DNA of 64,000 bases from Ophioderma brevispina (taxonomy: Eukaryota > Echinodermata > Ophiuroidea > Amphilepidida > Ophiodermatidae), in contig JAMKCH010072049.1 of NCBI GenBank assembly GCA_023653785.1, positions 1-64,000 on the forward strand, read 5' to 3'. This document shows, one piece after another, positions 46,991-55,410 of the stretch. The translations under genes and the position numbers were made by a program. The notes beneath the pieces were generated by a model. The model saw only the letters and a program-made list of their open reading frames with translations, was not told the DNA's origin and searched no databases. The first letter of the stretch is position 1; each line of letters starts with the position of its first letter.

Positions 46991-48699
46991 CGACAATGTG
47001 CTGGCTTGGTAAATGCCCGTGTTTTAAAATTGCCCCCCATTTCCTCTTCCTAACGTATGATGCGATTTCGATTCAAACAAAACTAATGAGTTTTGTTAAT
47101 ACAATTGTAGCAAATATCTCTGCTTGAAAGAACAGGCATATCGCAATGACCTTAAAAATACATGCAATTAACGGCATTGTATATATTTTTCAACACGCTG
47201 TTAAATCCTTTATAATGTTCATGGTGGTCTGTGTTTGCTATTATCATTCTATATTTTCTTTCTCAAGAAACAATGTGAAATAAATGACTTTGGGAAAAAA
47301 AAGAGATGTTTTCTTTTTCAGGAAGTTGTTAATATATTTTTAAAGTTAAGACTATATGGTGCAATATTACTCCACACCCACACTACAAAACGCGTTGTTT
47401 TTTAAGTTGTAAACAATTGTTTAACGGGCGAACTAACAACTGTGTAAACGTGTTTAAACTTTTCAAACCACTATTAAACTTTTTAAACAACGCGTTTTTG
47501 CATACACATACACGTACGTGCCGATAGAATTTTGAAATGATCAGTTTCCCGTAGCCGTTCCTCCCTCTCACTTTTTTGGAATAGGTAAAACTATTTTTTT
47601 TTTATATTTTTCAATTTTCTTAATGTTTTAATCCTGAAATTTTGATGGATGAAAGCCTAATTGTGTTATTAATTACCGCAGTCACCTTTCATGTGGATTT
47701 TTCTAATCCTCGGACGGGAAGGGTGTCATATTTTTTCCCGTAAACTTAAAAATGCATTAGTACGGTATTATAGGTGAAACAAAGTGCATTTGGGGTACCA
47801 ATTACCAGCCAATTTGGCACATATGCGAGAATGCCCATGAACAATTTTGGATATAGTACCCAAAATATTTTTTTTCCAAAATGGCCTGCCAAATTAAAAT
47901 GGGCCGCAATAGGCAAAAAAATTCCAAATCAAATTCCAGTATACTGGTTCGCACAATATGGTTTGTCCTTGTAGTTCTTGATCATGCTTATTCTTCATTC
48001 CCGTTAACAATATACATTGGTAGGGACTTTGAGGTTTTTCAATGGCCGTCAAATACAAAATGGCCGCCATAAACGCTCAAAATACCAATAAAATGGGATA
48101 TCAGCTGTAGCATAACAACGTCAACCATCGGTTTACCCTGAAATGTTATATTTCCAAGGTGCACGAGGATTTCAAAAGAAGGTGCCCGAAATAAATGTGA
48201 AAATTCCTGATTTTGCACTGGTGTAAATCTTTAATATCAAAAGTATCACCACAGTAATGATTAGCTGAGAACTGTTTCTTTGGTACTAAAATTGTAAACA
48301 TTTTCTAATTTTTGTATAGGAGCAAATACGATTCAGCCTATTTTTTTCTATTGAAATCTACCTACAAAGGTTATCACTTTTTAATACATGCTGTACCAAA
48401 ATACAAGGCAGAAATTCTTTGAGTGTCTAACATTATGAAATCACTAAATATGACAGCTTACATGGATGTCTCAAATCTCTCGTTGCACCTTTAACGAATT
48501 AAACACTTTGGTGATCGGGAGACCTTGGATACGATCCCAAATCCATACCATCACACAAATTAGTAATGGTAATCACTAAAACTGTAACATTGCTCTAAAT
48601 GAGTAAAAACATGTGTAATGAATAAAACACGCATCTGCTGTACATTTATTTTGGATATATTGCTGCACTGTTTGTATGACATGATTCAAAGTGTATACT
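46991..48699. other. No gene; ATGGCC-type units at 47.88-48.07 kb
   Basis: No recognisable gene. AAAATGGCCTGCC at 47,879 and CAATGGCCGTC..AAAATGGCCGCCAT at 48,041-48,070 are two further diverged copies, about 165 bp apart, of the dispersed unit family at 34-35.7 and 49.9-50.35 kb. Confidence 0.5.
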
Positions 48700-49210
48700 A
48701 GAATGTGGGCCTGACATTTCGATCCTAGCAGGATCTTCATCAAAGGCAAACTGACAAGACAACAGATATGACAAACCATATATACAGACATAGAACAAAA
48801 GACAGGAACCTAGCAAAAGAAAACAAAGGGGGAGCTGCTGCCTCATACGCAAGAAGAAGTGGGGCATGGAAAAGTGGAGGACGGATGAGTGGTGGGCAAA
48901 GGGACTTGGAGAGCATGCTGAAAATAGAACAATAAAGTTAATGAACAAGCTACGGGATGTGTGATAATGACCAGAAAATCAGTGGGGCATGGACAGGGTG
49001 TAGCAGAAAGAAGACAATAGGATGATGAGTAGCTATACGACGTCGTGTTACCAATACGACGCAAGGGAGGAAGACTGGGATGAAATGTAACGACAAGTGG
49101 AGTTTGGGTGTAATACACTGGTATGTCAATAGCTGTTATAAGGATTAGAAAAAGTAATATTTGTCTAGGTTCCGACCGCGCTATAGCCCCATAATGGTTC
49201 AAGGTCATCC
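48700..49210 (-). pseudogene. Penelope-like element, downstream part
   Basis: On the minus strand a frame contains PLVVTFHPSLPPLRRI, the signature (R.P.V.TYHP.LP.L..IL) found between the RT core and the GIY-YIG endonuclease of Penelope-like elements. A conserved-looking hairpin motif lies further downstream at 48,713-48,744. A fragment of Penelope-type RT lies on the same strand at 55,025-55,410, on the far side of the large inverted repeat. This suggests one element split by later insertions. The rest of the endonuclease is not readable. A MITE interrupts the region at 49,136. Confidence 0.55.
48713..48744 (-). ncRNA. Possible hammerhead-like core of a Penelope-like element
   Basis: On the minus strand the order is TTTGATGAA, a perfect 5-bp stem GATCC/GGATC with loop TGCTA, then GAAATGTC. 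Hammerhead ribozymes have CUGAUGA, stem II, GAAA, and Penelope-like elements carry minimal hammerheads in their flanks. Here the first C is T and one extra A precedes the stem, so activity is doubtful. The GIY-YIG and RT remnants nearby make the context suitable. This is an inference from the motif, not a fold calculation. Confidence 0.3.
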
Positions 49211-49497
49211 TGGGGTAAAAATTTGCCCATGTTCCAAAAATGTATTATTTTACAGTGTGTGACATTTGGTTGGCTAATTATATAGCAAAATGTAGAAAGG
49301 GTCTACATGATCTACGGGGTCACCAAAACTTTCCCTGGATGTCGCAATAGTGATATCACCAAATCAGTTAAAATGCATTTTCTGTTTCAGTATGACACAA
49401 GGAATAATTTGGCACCACTTTCAACAACATCGGAGCATATACCGCTTTAACTGAAGGTTGGAACCAAGGCAATATATAGTTTTTCTAATCCTTATAA
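49136..49497. mobile_element. MITE with TTATAAGGATTAG termini
   Basis: TTATAAGGATTAGAAAAA at the left end and TTTTTCTAATCCTTATAA at the right end are exact inverted repeats of 18 bp. Similarity continues to about 45 bp (left ..GGTTCCGACC, right GGTTGGAACC..). The element is about 362 bp and non-coding. The target duplication is ambiguous because the end itself is palindromic (TTATAA). The superfamily is not assigned. Confidence 0.75.
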
Positions 49498-49869
49498 GGA
49501 GACGAACGCGTTAGTGTACATTAAAACTCAATTTGACTCGATTTTAAATATTTCCCTGTACTAACATTTCCCCCTTGAAGAAGGGGAATCATGCAGTCCG
49601 GAAATTTTGCATCCCATCATTTTCTGACAGTTTAGGCCCTATTGAAATCCAAACAGCAACAAAATAAATTTTAGCATGAGGAATATACACCAAACCACAC
49701 CATTTCTCTGCAAAAAGCTGTAGTCCTGGGTTGTGAGTAGTAGTCCAGCACTTGCTTAGAACCCCGCTTACAATTCATCCGCCAGAAATTCTGAGACTTG
49801 ATTTGAGTTGTTGGACCATTTACCTTTAAGAATCACACATGTGCTTTTTCGAAACCGGCTGCGAATTCC

Positions 49870-50365
49870 GAAAATCCAAGATGGGCGCCGGTAGTCATTT
49901 CAAAAATATAAATTTTGATTTTGATACCTAAAAGTATGTGTAATACCTCGTTTTAGGGGTTTTGGGTGCTGGGAATTCATTTCTGACATCGTTTTTAGCA
50001 TTAGAGGACCATGTTACATGGTATGGATTTGGAATTCCAAGATGGCCGCCGGCAGTCATATGAAAAGTACACATTTTGAATGACTTAACCTAGTATTATG
50101 TTTAATACATCGTTTAAGGGGTTTTGGTGTTCTGGGAATTCATTTCTGACATCGTTTTTATCATTAGAGGTCCGTGTTACATGGTATGGATTTGGAATTC
50201 CAAGATGGCTGCCGGCAGTCTTACGAAAAGTACACATTTTGAATGGCATATCCTAGTATTATGTAATACGTCGTTTAATGAGGTTGTGGGTGTCGTCAAT
50301 TCATTTTTGACACCATTGACATAATTGGAGGTTCAGATTACTCAAAGGGGTAAAAATCCAAGATA
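49870..50365 (+). repeat. Tandem units of about 160 bp in the left arm
   Basis: TCCAAGATGGGCGCC, TCCAAGATGGCCGCC, TCCAAGATGGCTGCC and TCCAAGATAGCTGTC occur at about 49,876, 50,036, 50,198 and 50,348, a period of about 160 bp. Each is preceded by blocks such as GGGAATTCATTTCTGACATC and GTTACATGGTATGGATTTGG. The right arm carries three such units inverted at about 54,595-54,905. Confidence 0.85.
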
Positions 50366-50459
50366 GCTGTCAGTTGACCTAGTGATTTCATATACACTGA
50401 ACAACTCATAAAAGTGGAAAATGTGGTAGGCCTACCTGTTTATTTGTTCTCACAGTTGG

Positions 50460-51677
50460 GCTCAACAACCTTCTTATGGCAGAAGATCACACACACCTGA
50501 TCAGTTACTCTAGTCTCTACAAGAACAGCGCTTCGAGTTACACTTTCCACTACAGCCGCACAGGGTCACACGTTTGGCGGGAATTGGCAATGAATGGGGT
50601 CCAGCTGTCTGGCATCGGCTAACAAGGTCAAGGCATTTCGAATCACGTAGAATGCCCTCCTCAAGTGTTCCCGGATGACGCTTGACGTGGGTGGTAGTTC
50701 TTCTAGCCCCAATGCTGAATGCAAGTGTATGTCAAGTCTGAGCTGGTCAAATGAAGTTGCAGTGGGCTTGCTTCTCACACCGGCCCATACATTGACTAAG
50801 TGTTGTTCAGTCTGATCTAGGTCGGCTTCAGAGAGCACAGAAGACTCTGCAAAGCTTGAGAGAAATCTTACAGGTCTGCATGCAAGTGATGCAAGTTTTG
50901 TTCCCACCTTACTGAGTGCATCGTACCCAGTCGTAACATGCACCTTAATAATGAGTACTCGGCATAATTCATCTCCTAGCTTGTGAAGTGGAATCAAACG
51001 TCGCTTCTCTCCTGTCCCGAACTGAACCCAAAGCTCGTGTAAGCCACACTCTTTGAACAAACCAATTTAGTGTAGGAGAAGGATAATAGTGTCTGTGTCA
51101 TAGACACCACAACAACTCTCTGACAGCCCCTTCTAAATGCCCAATACACATGAGATATTACGCGACAGTCAGCCTCCTGCCAGTTGCTGAGGAGTGACAG
51201 GTCATCCGCAGATGATTCAGTCAGCTTCAGAGTTGGAGGTACCAGCTCTTAATTGACCACAATTCCACTCAGAACCACGTCTTTCAGATCTCTTTCCCCG
51301 ACGTCCCGTGCTAGCAACTGTAGGTTCTGTTTGTTGACACTAGATGTCCAGAACTTGTCCAGTCCATGATGGCTAATTCAACAGCGCTTGTCTCCCCAGC
51401 TCTATGGATCCGCTCACCTTCTTTGATGCTCAACTCAGTAGCTGTCAAATACTATGTGGATCATTTCCAGTGATGGACAAACTCGATAGGTACTCTGAAA
51501 AAACTTCTTGAATGACTCCACCAAAGTTTGTAAATATAGACCGAAGATTGGGGAATTGACGTACTTTTGACATGAAGTCAAGCTCAACGTGTATTGTCTG
51601 GGGGTTGTTCTGATTAAATTGGTAATCGGCTTGGGTAAGATTGGTTTCCAGCTGAGCAACCAATTGTGCTTTGTCAT
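50460..51677 (-). pseudogene. TSO1-like CXC-domain gene, left copy (broken)
   Basis: It reads from about 51,677 downward. N-terminal pieces in two frames lie in the unrepeated centre (HVELDFMSKVRQFPNLRSIF, VIQEVFSEYLSS). Next comes the stretch shared with the right arm, including SSADDLSLLSNWQEEADCRV, and then the 164-codon frame 50,566-51,060 with HVTTGYDALSKVGTKLASLA (the family's H..TGCD..SK.G.K block with Cys changed to Tyr) and LGLEELPPTSSVIREHLRRA. A 49-bp deletion at about 50,590 shifts frame. Past it, 50,516-50,560 encodes CGCSGKCNSKRCSCR, the first half of a TSO1/tesmin-like CXC zinc-binding domain, followed by a stop. Proteins of this kind are multicopy in marine invertebrate genomes and behave like mobile-element genes. 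Their biochemical role is not established, and I assign none. Confidence 0.75.
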
Positions 51678-51741
51678 GCTTTATCGTCCTATCCCCAGTG
51701 GGCTATACTGCAGAAGGTCATGTGCATATAGCTCTTCCGGT

Positions 51742-52860
51742 GAGCTGGTACCTCCAACTCTGAAGCTGACTGAATCATCTGCGGATGACCTGTCACTCCT
51801 CAGCAACTGGCAGGAGGAGGCTGACTGTCGCGTAATATCTCATGTGTATTGGGCAGTTAGAAAGGCTGTCAGAGAGTTGTTGTGGTGTCTAATGACACAG
51901 ACACCCTTATCCTTCTCCTACACTATATTGGTTTGTTCAAAGAGTGTGGTTTACACGAGCTTTGGGTTCAGTTCGGGACAGGAGAGAAGCGACGTATGAT
52001 TCCACTTCATATACTGCACCTCAAGCTAGGAGATTAATTATGCCGAGTACTCATTAAGGCGCATGTTACGACTGGGGACTATGCACTCAGTTAGGTAGGA
52101 ACAAAACTTGCAGCACTTGCATGCAGACCTGCAGGCCCGTACGCAGGGGGGGAGGGGCCCAAAAGGTCCACTTTTTGCTGATTTTTTTTAATACAAATGT
52201 TAAAAATTTAGAGAAATTTTGACAAGAAAGTCCACTTTTTGTTCATATGTTCAAAAAGTCCCCAAAAGGACGTTTTTCGGGGGGTTAGGTCCACTTTTAG
52301 CAAAAAGGTCCACTTTTTCGAAGTCCCGCACCCCCCCAAAAAAAATCCTGCGTACGGCCCTGTAGACCTGTAAGATTTCTCTCAAGCTTTGCAGAGTCTT
52401 CTGTGCTCTCTGAAGTTGACCTAGATCAGGTTGAACAATACATGTATGTATGTATGTGCCGGTGCGAGAAGCAAGCCCACTGCAACTTCATTTGATCAGC
52501 TCAGACTTGACATACACTTGCATTCAGCATTGGGGCTAGAAGAACTACCACCCACGTCAAGCGTCATCCGGGAACACTTGAGGAGGGCATTCTACGTGGT
52601 TCGGATTGCCTTGACCTTGTTTGCCGATGCCAGTCAGCTGGACCCCATTCATTACGGGTGGATCAACCAAGACGGCATCCTCTTGCCCCGTAAGTCTCTG
52701 AAGCCAATTCCCGCCAAACTTGTGACCCTATATGCGGCTGTAGTGGAAAGTATAACTCAAAGCGCTGTTTTTGTAGAGCAGCTGATCAGGTGTGTGTGAT
52801 CTTCTGCCATAAGAAGGTTGTTGAGCCCATCTGTGAGAACAAGTAAACAGGTAGGCCTAT
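51742..52860 (+). pseudogene. TSO1-like CXC-domain gene, right copy (broken)
   Basis: It repeats the 3' part of the left copy in opposite orientation, reading outward. The order is SSADDLSLLSNWQEEADCRV (51,770 on), then a region disrupted by indels and by the 231-bp hAT-like MITE, then the frame 52,431-52,799 with ARSKPTATSFDQLRLDIHLH, GLEELPPTSSVIREHLRRA and YGWINQDGILLPRKSLKPIP. The last block is missing from the left copy. A 2-bp insertion before 52,733 shifts frame. In the shifted frame 52,733-52,828 encodes the CXC domain (CGCSGKYNSKRCFCR, then CVIFCHKK), with one zinc-ligand Cys changed to Tyr. The N-terminal portion is absent. Between them the two copies retain the C-terminal region, but neither can be translated. 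Confidence 0.75.
52132..52362. mobile_element. hAT-like MITE, GTACGCAGG-terminus family
   Basis: Termini CAGGCCCGTACGCAGG and CCTGCGTACGGCCCTG are 16-bp inverted repeats with one mismatch. The element is 231 bp and is flanked by an 8-bp target duplication, CAGACCTG at 52,124-52,131 and TAGACCTG at 52,363-52,370. The inverted left arm at 50,871-50,878 has a single copy of the site (CAGGTCTG), which is the empty site. An 8-bp duplication and CAGGG-type ends define a hAT non-autonomous element. The interior holds AAAAAGTCCACTTTTTG-type repeats. Confidence 0.92.
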
Positions 52861-53419
52861 CACATTTTCCACTTTATGAGTTGTTCAGTGTATATGACAC
52901 AACCTACCGCCGCCTGCGTGACTCCTAGCTGAGACTAATAAAAATGTTGTCGTTTATTAATTTCGCCTTGCCAAACTACCCATAATCCCTCACGAGTTTG
53001 ATCATCGCAATGCAAAAATGCGAAATTTGCTGCAACTTTTTTTTACAAAAATTCTAGAGGGTGTCCTCTAAAGATTGTCACCATTTGATGTAGAAATATG
53101 TTCTATAGAGATGACAGTTTTGTTTTGAGGTGGACACCCCTAGGTTTTAATGGCATTTAAATTTTGCTTGCATCATTTTAGTCACGCTTTCAATGTGTAA
53201 GCATGTGGTGCATATTGGCGCTGCCGATTTCAAGTAACCCTAGGCCTGTTGCCAAGTTGAATCGTTGTTACACATTGTAAACATGTACACTGTGACATGG
53301 TGTATCGTTCAGTTTTGTGTTGTAACACCATTCCTACTAATTACGCCACGCGACGTACCGTATACAAGGGGCGGGATCACATAATGAAATGGTATGGGTG
53401 CCGGGTATGTGTGTAAGGC

Positions 53420-53790
53420 TGGCGCTTCCAAACCCGGGGGCATTCGGTGACAGAGGACTCAAACAAATAGGAGTATTTGGGTGAGAGACAGCCAAAATGT
53501 CCTAAAATATGGGTTTTTCGGGTGACAAATTTGTATGCAAATTTTCCAAAACATGTGGTCTTTATAGAAAATTTCGAAAAATTCACCAAAAATAGGGATC
53601 TTTGGGTGAAAATTTTCAAAATATTCCCCCCAAAAAGGGTTTTAGGTGACAGTGGTAAAACTCTCCAAACAATGTGGTCAGTTTTGGTGACATTTTCAAA
53701 ATATATGGGGTCTTTGGGTGACAGCGGTGCTGAAAATTGGGGTCTTAACAGCTTTACATACCCGTCACCTCCAAGATGGGAGTGCCCCCC
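53420..53790 (+). repeat. Degenerate minisatellite, TTTGGGTGACA-type
   Basis: Variants of GGGTCTTTGGGTGACA followed by ATTTTCAAAATAT recur about every 45-65 bp: 53,445, 53,476, 53,519, 53,600, 53,643, 53,688 and 53,713. The 80- and 119-codon frames over this region are translations of the array. Confidence 0.7.
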
Positions 53791-54256
53791 GTATATTAGT
53801 TATTATGCAGCAATATGGTGCATCCCATGCCCCTAGTGTCAATCAATTTTCTTGTCCCTATGGTCTTAAAGTGTGCAACTTGTCAAAATAATAACCTCCA
53901 CCAAATTAAAATTTATTCGGATGTCGGCAAGGGGAACCTCCATGAGCTTAAAGTTTTGTACACGAAATCAATAGGATGTTTGTTGTTGTTTTTTTGACAA
54001 AACACAAAAATGTGATGATTGTCATTAATGTGATTTGGTCAGCAATTCTCCGTGAGGTACTTCAAAAGGCAAAAAGTACCAATCAAAGACGTCTTCATTG
54101 GCAGGCAATACACAATAGCTAAACATGACCCATATACTAAAGGGAGTCTAGCTAGAACAGGCGACCAACATGCCAAAATTGTCGTTAATCAGCCTGACTA
54201 ATTCTGTTTCACTGACCAGTCCTGTTTCAGTGACCGCTCCCGTTTACTCAGCTAGC

Positions 54257-54284
54257 GGGAGACCGCGCGAAGCGCGGGCCTCCC
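54257..54284. repeat. GC-rich hairpin
   Basis: GGGAG-A-CCGCGC, loop GAA, GCGCGG-GC-CTCCC. This forms a stem of 11 pairs in very AT-rich surroundings, inside the 1.67-kb insertion. It is probably a structural element of that insertion. Confidence 0.7.
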
Positions 54285-54594
54285 ACAAGTTAACATAGCA
54301 GGCAACTCTTTTGTCCTCTTTCAATTCATGCCAGGTGGCATTTCTTTTCAGTAGTAGTTAACTCTTTGTAAGTAAAGTATTGACATGTTATGTAACCACG
54401 GATTCAGGTCAATATATTTATAAAAGAGACTTTAAACTCAGGAACTGGCAACCATACATTACATTGTTATACGTTCTCGACATACAGTGCAAAATACCAT
54501 CGTACTGCAAATGTTACGTGTTTTGTGTCATGTGACTGAGTCTAGGCATAATGAGTCACGCAGCCCCCATATGACATCACTATGTCAACTGAGA

Positions 54595-54905
54595 GCCATC
54601 TTGGATTTTTACCCCTTTGAGTAATCAAAAATGGATTGCCGACACCCACAACCTCATTAAACGATGTATTACATAAAATACTAGGACATGCCATTCAAAA
54701 TGTGTACTTTTCGTAAGAGTGCCGGTGACCATCTTGGAATTCCAAATTCATACCATGTAACATGGACCTATAATGATGAAACCGATGTCAGAAATGAATT
54801 CCCAGCACCCAAAACCCCTAAAACTATGTATTACACATACTTTTAGGTATCAAAATCGAAATTTATATTTTTAAAATGGCTACCGGCGGCCATCTTGGAA
54901 TTCGC
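54595..54905 (-). repeat. Tandem units of about 160 bp in the right arm
   Basis: GCCATCTTGGA, ACCATCTTGGAATTCC and GGCCATCTTGGAATTCG occur at about 54,596, 54,729 and 54,889, inverse to the left-arm units. They share blocks such as GATGTCAGAAATGAATTCCC and CCATGTAACATGGACC. There are three units here against four on the left. Confidence 0.85.
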
Positions 54906-55024
54906 AGCCGGTTTCGAAAACGCACCTGCGTGATTCTTAAAGGTAAATGGTCCAACAACTCAAATCAAGTTTCAGAATCTCTGGCGGATGAATTGTAAGC
55001 GGGGTTCTAAGCAGGTCCTGGACT

Positions 55025-55410
55025 ATAGGCGCTCTGGATGGCTTGCTGAACTCTGCTGGAGCTGTGCCCTCTGGCCACTAGGTGTTTCTTCAAATTCTGT
55101 GAATGGCACCGGTACAGAAATCTAGAATCATTAGAACATAATGCGCCGAAGGCGAAGAGCCTGACTGTAAGCAATGCCAGTCTTACAGTGGCGAGGGTGG
55201 CAACTGGAGGAATGGAGATACTGTCTGTAGGCTAATAATCCGTGAAGAGGATGCCTTCCGCTTTCTTAATGGTGACATCAAGGAAATGTACCTATTGGTG
55301 AGAATATTCAGAAGTGAATTCATTGGTTCTGTGGAAGGAATTGATGTGGTTAGTAAATGTGATGAGGCCCTCCTCATCACTGGTCTAGATGAAAATTGTA
55401 AATGCTGTCA
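55025..55410 (-). pseudogene. Penelope-like reverse transcriptase fragment
   Basis: Minus strand, reading from 55,410 down across frameshifts: TSDEEGLITFTNHINSFHRT, NEFTSEYSHQ, VHFLDVTIKKAEG, PTDS, HCKTGIAYSQALRLRRI, FLYRCHSQNLKKHLVARGHS and VQQAIQSA. This order (HINSFH..I.FT.E......FLDV......PTDS....HP.H....I.YSQALRLRRI) is the post-motif-C part of Penelope-type RTs. Internal stops show that it is dead. It ends exactly where the large inverted repeat begins. Confidence 0.8.

Larger units (their letters stand above)
52900..54568. mobile_element. 1.67-kb TIR insertion with ATATGACA duplication
   Basis: ATATGACA lies on both sides (52,892-52,899 and 54,569-54,576). Subterminal inverted repeats are GCCTGCGTGACTCCTA on the left and ATGAGTCACGCAGCC on the right. 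The left arm of the large inverted repeat has the uninterrupted site (reading GTATATGAAATCACTAGG in this orientation at about 50,378-50,395), so this sequence was added after the arms formed. The interior contains a GGGTCTTTGGGTGACA minisatellite and a strong GC hairpin, both listed separately, and no coding motif. An 8-bp duplication would fit hAT or P-like elements, but the termini match neither closely. Confidence 0.75.
49741..55024. mobile_element. Large composite inverted repeat carrying two CXC-gene copies
   Basis: The left arm 49,741-51,249 is the reverse complement of the right arm 51,742-55,024 once two later insertions in the right arm are set aside. The outer ends are TAGTCCAGCACTTGCTTAGA on the left and TCTAAGCAGGTCCTGGACTA on the right. 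The 492-bp centre (51,250-51,741) is not repeated. Going inward, each arm has tandem units of about 160 bp and then the 3' half of an outward-reading CXC-domain gene. The arms differ by many single-base changes and indels, including a 49-bp deletion in the left arm. Removing the insertions brings the right arm to about 1.37 kb, close to the left arm's 1.51 kb. It could be a long-TIR transposon or an inverted duplication of one element end. Confidence 0.8.

Noticed and set aside
53377..53836. Overlapping 80- and 119-codon frames on opposite strands
   Set aside because: Both are translations of a degenerate TTTGGGTGACA minisatellite inside an insertion.
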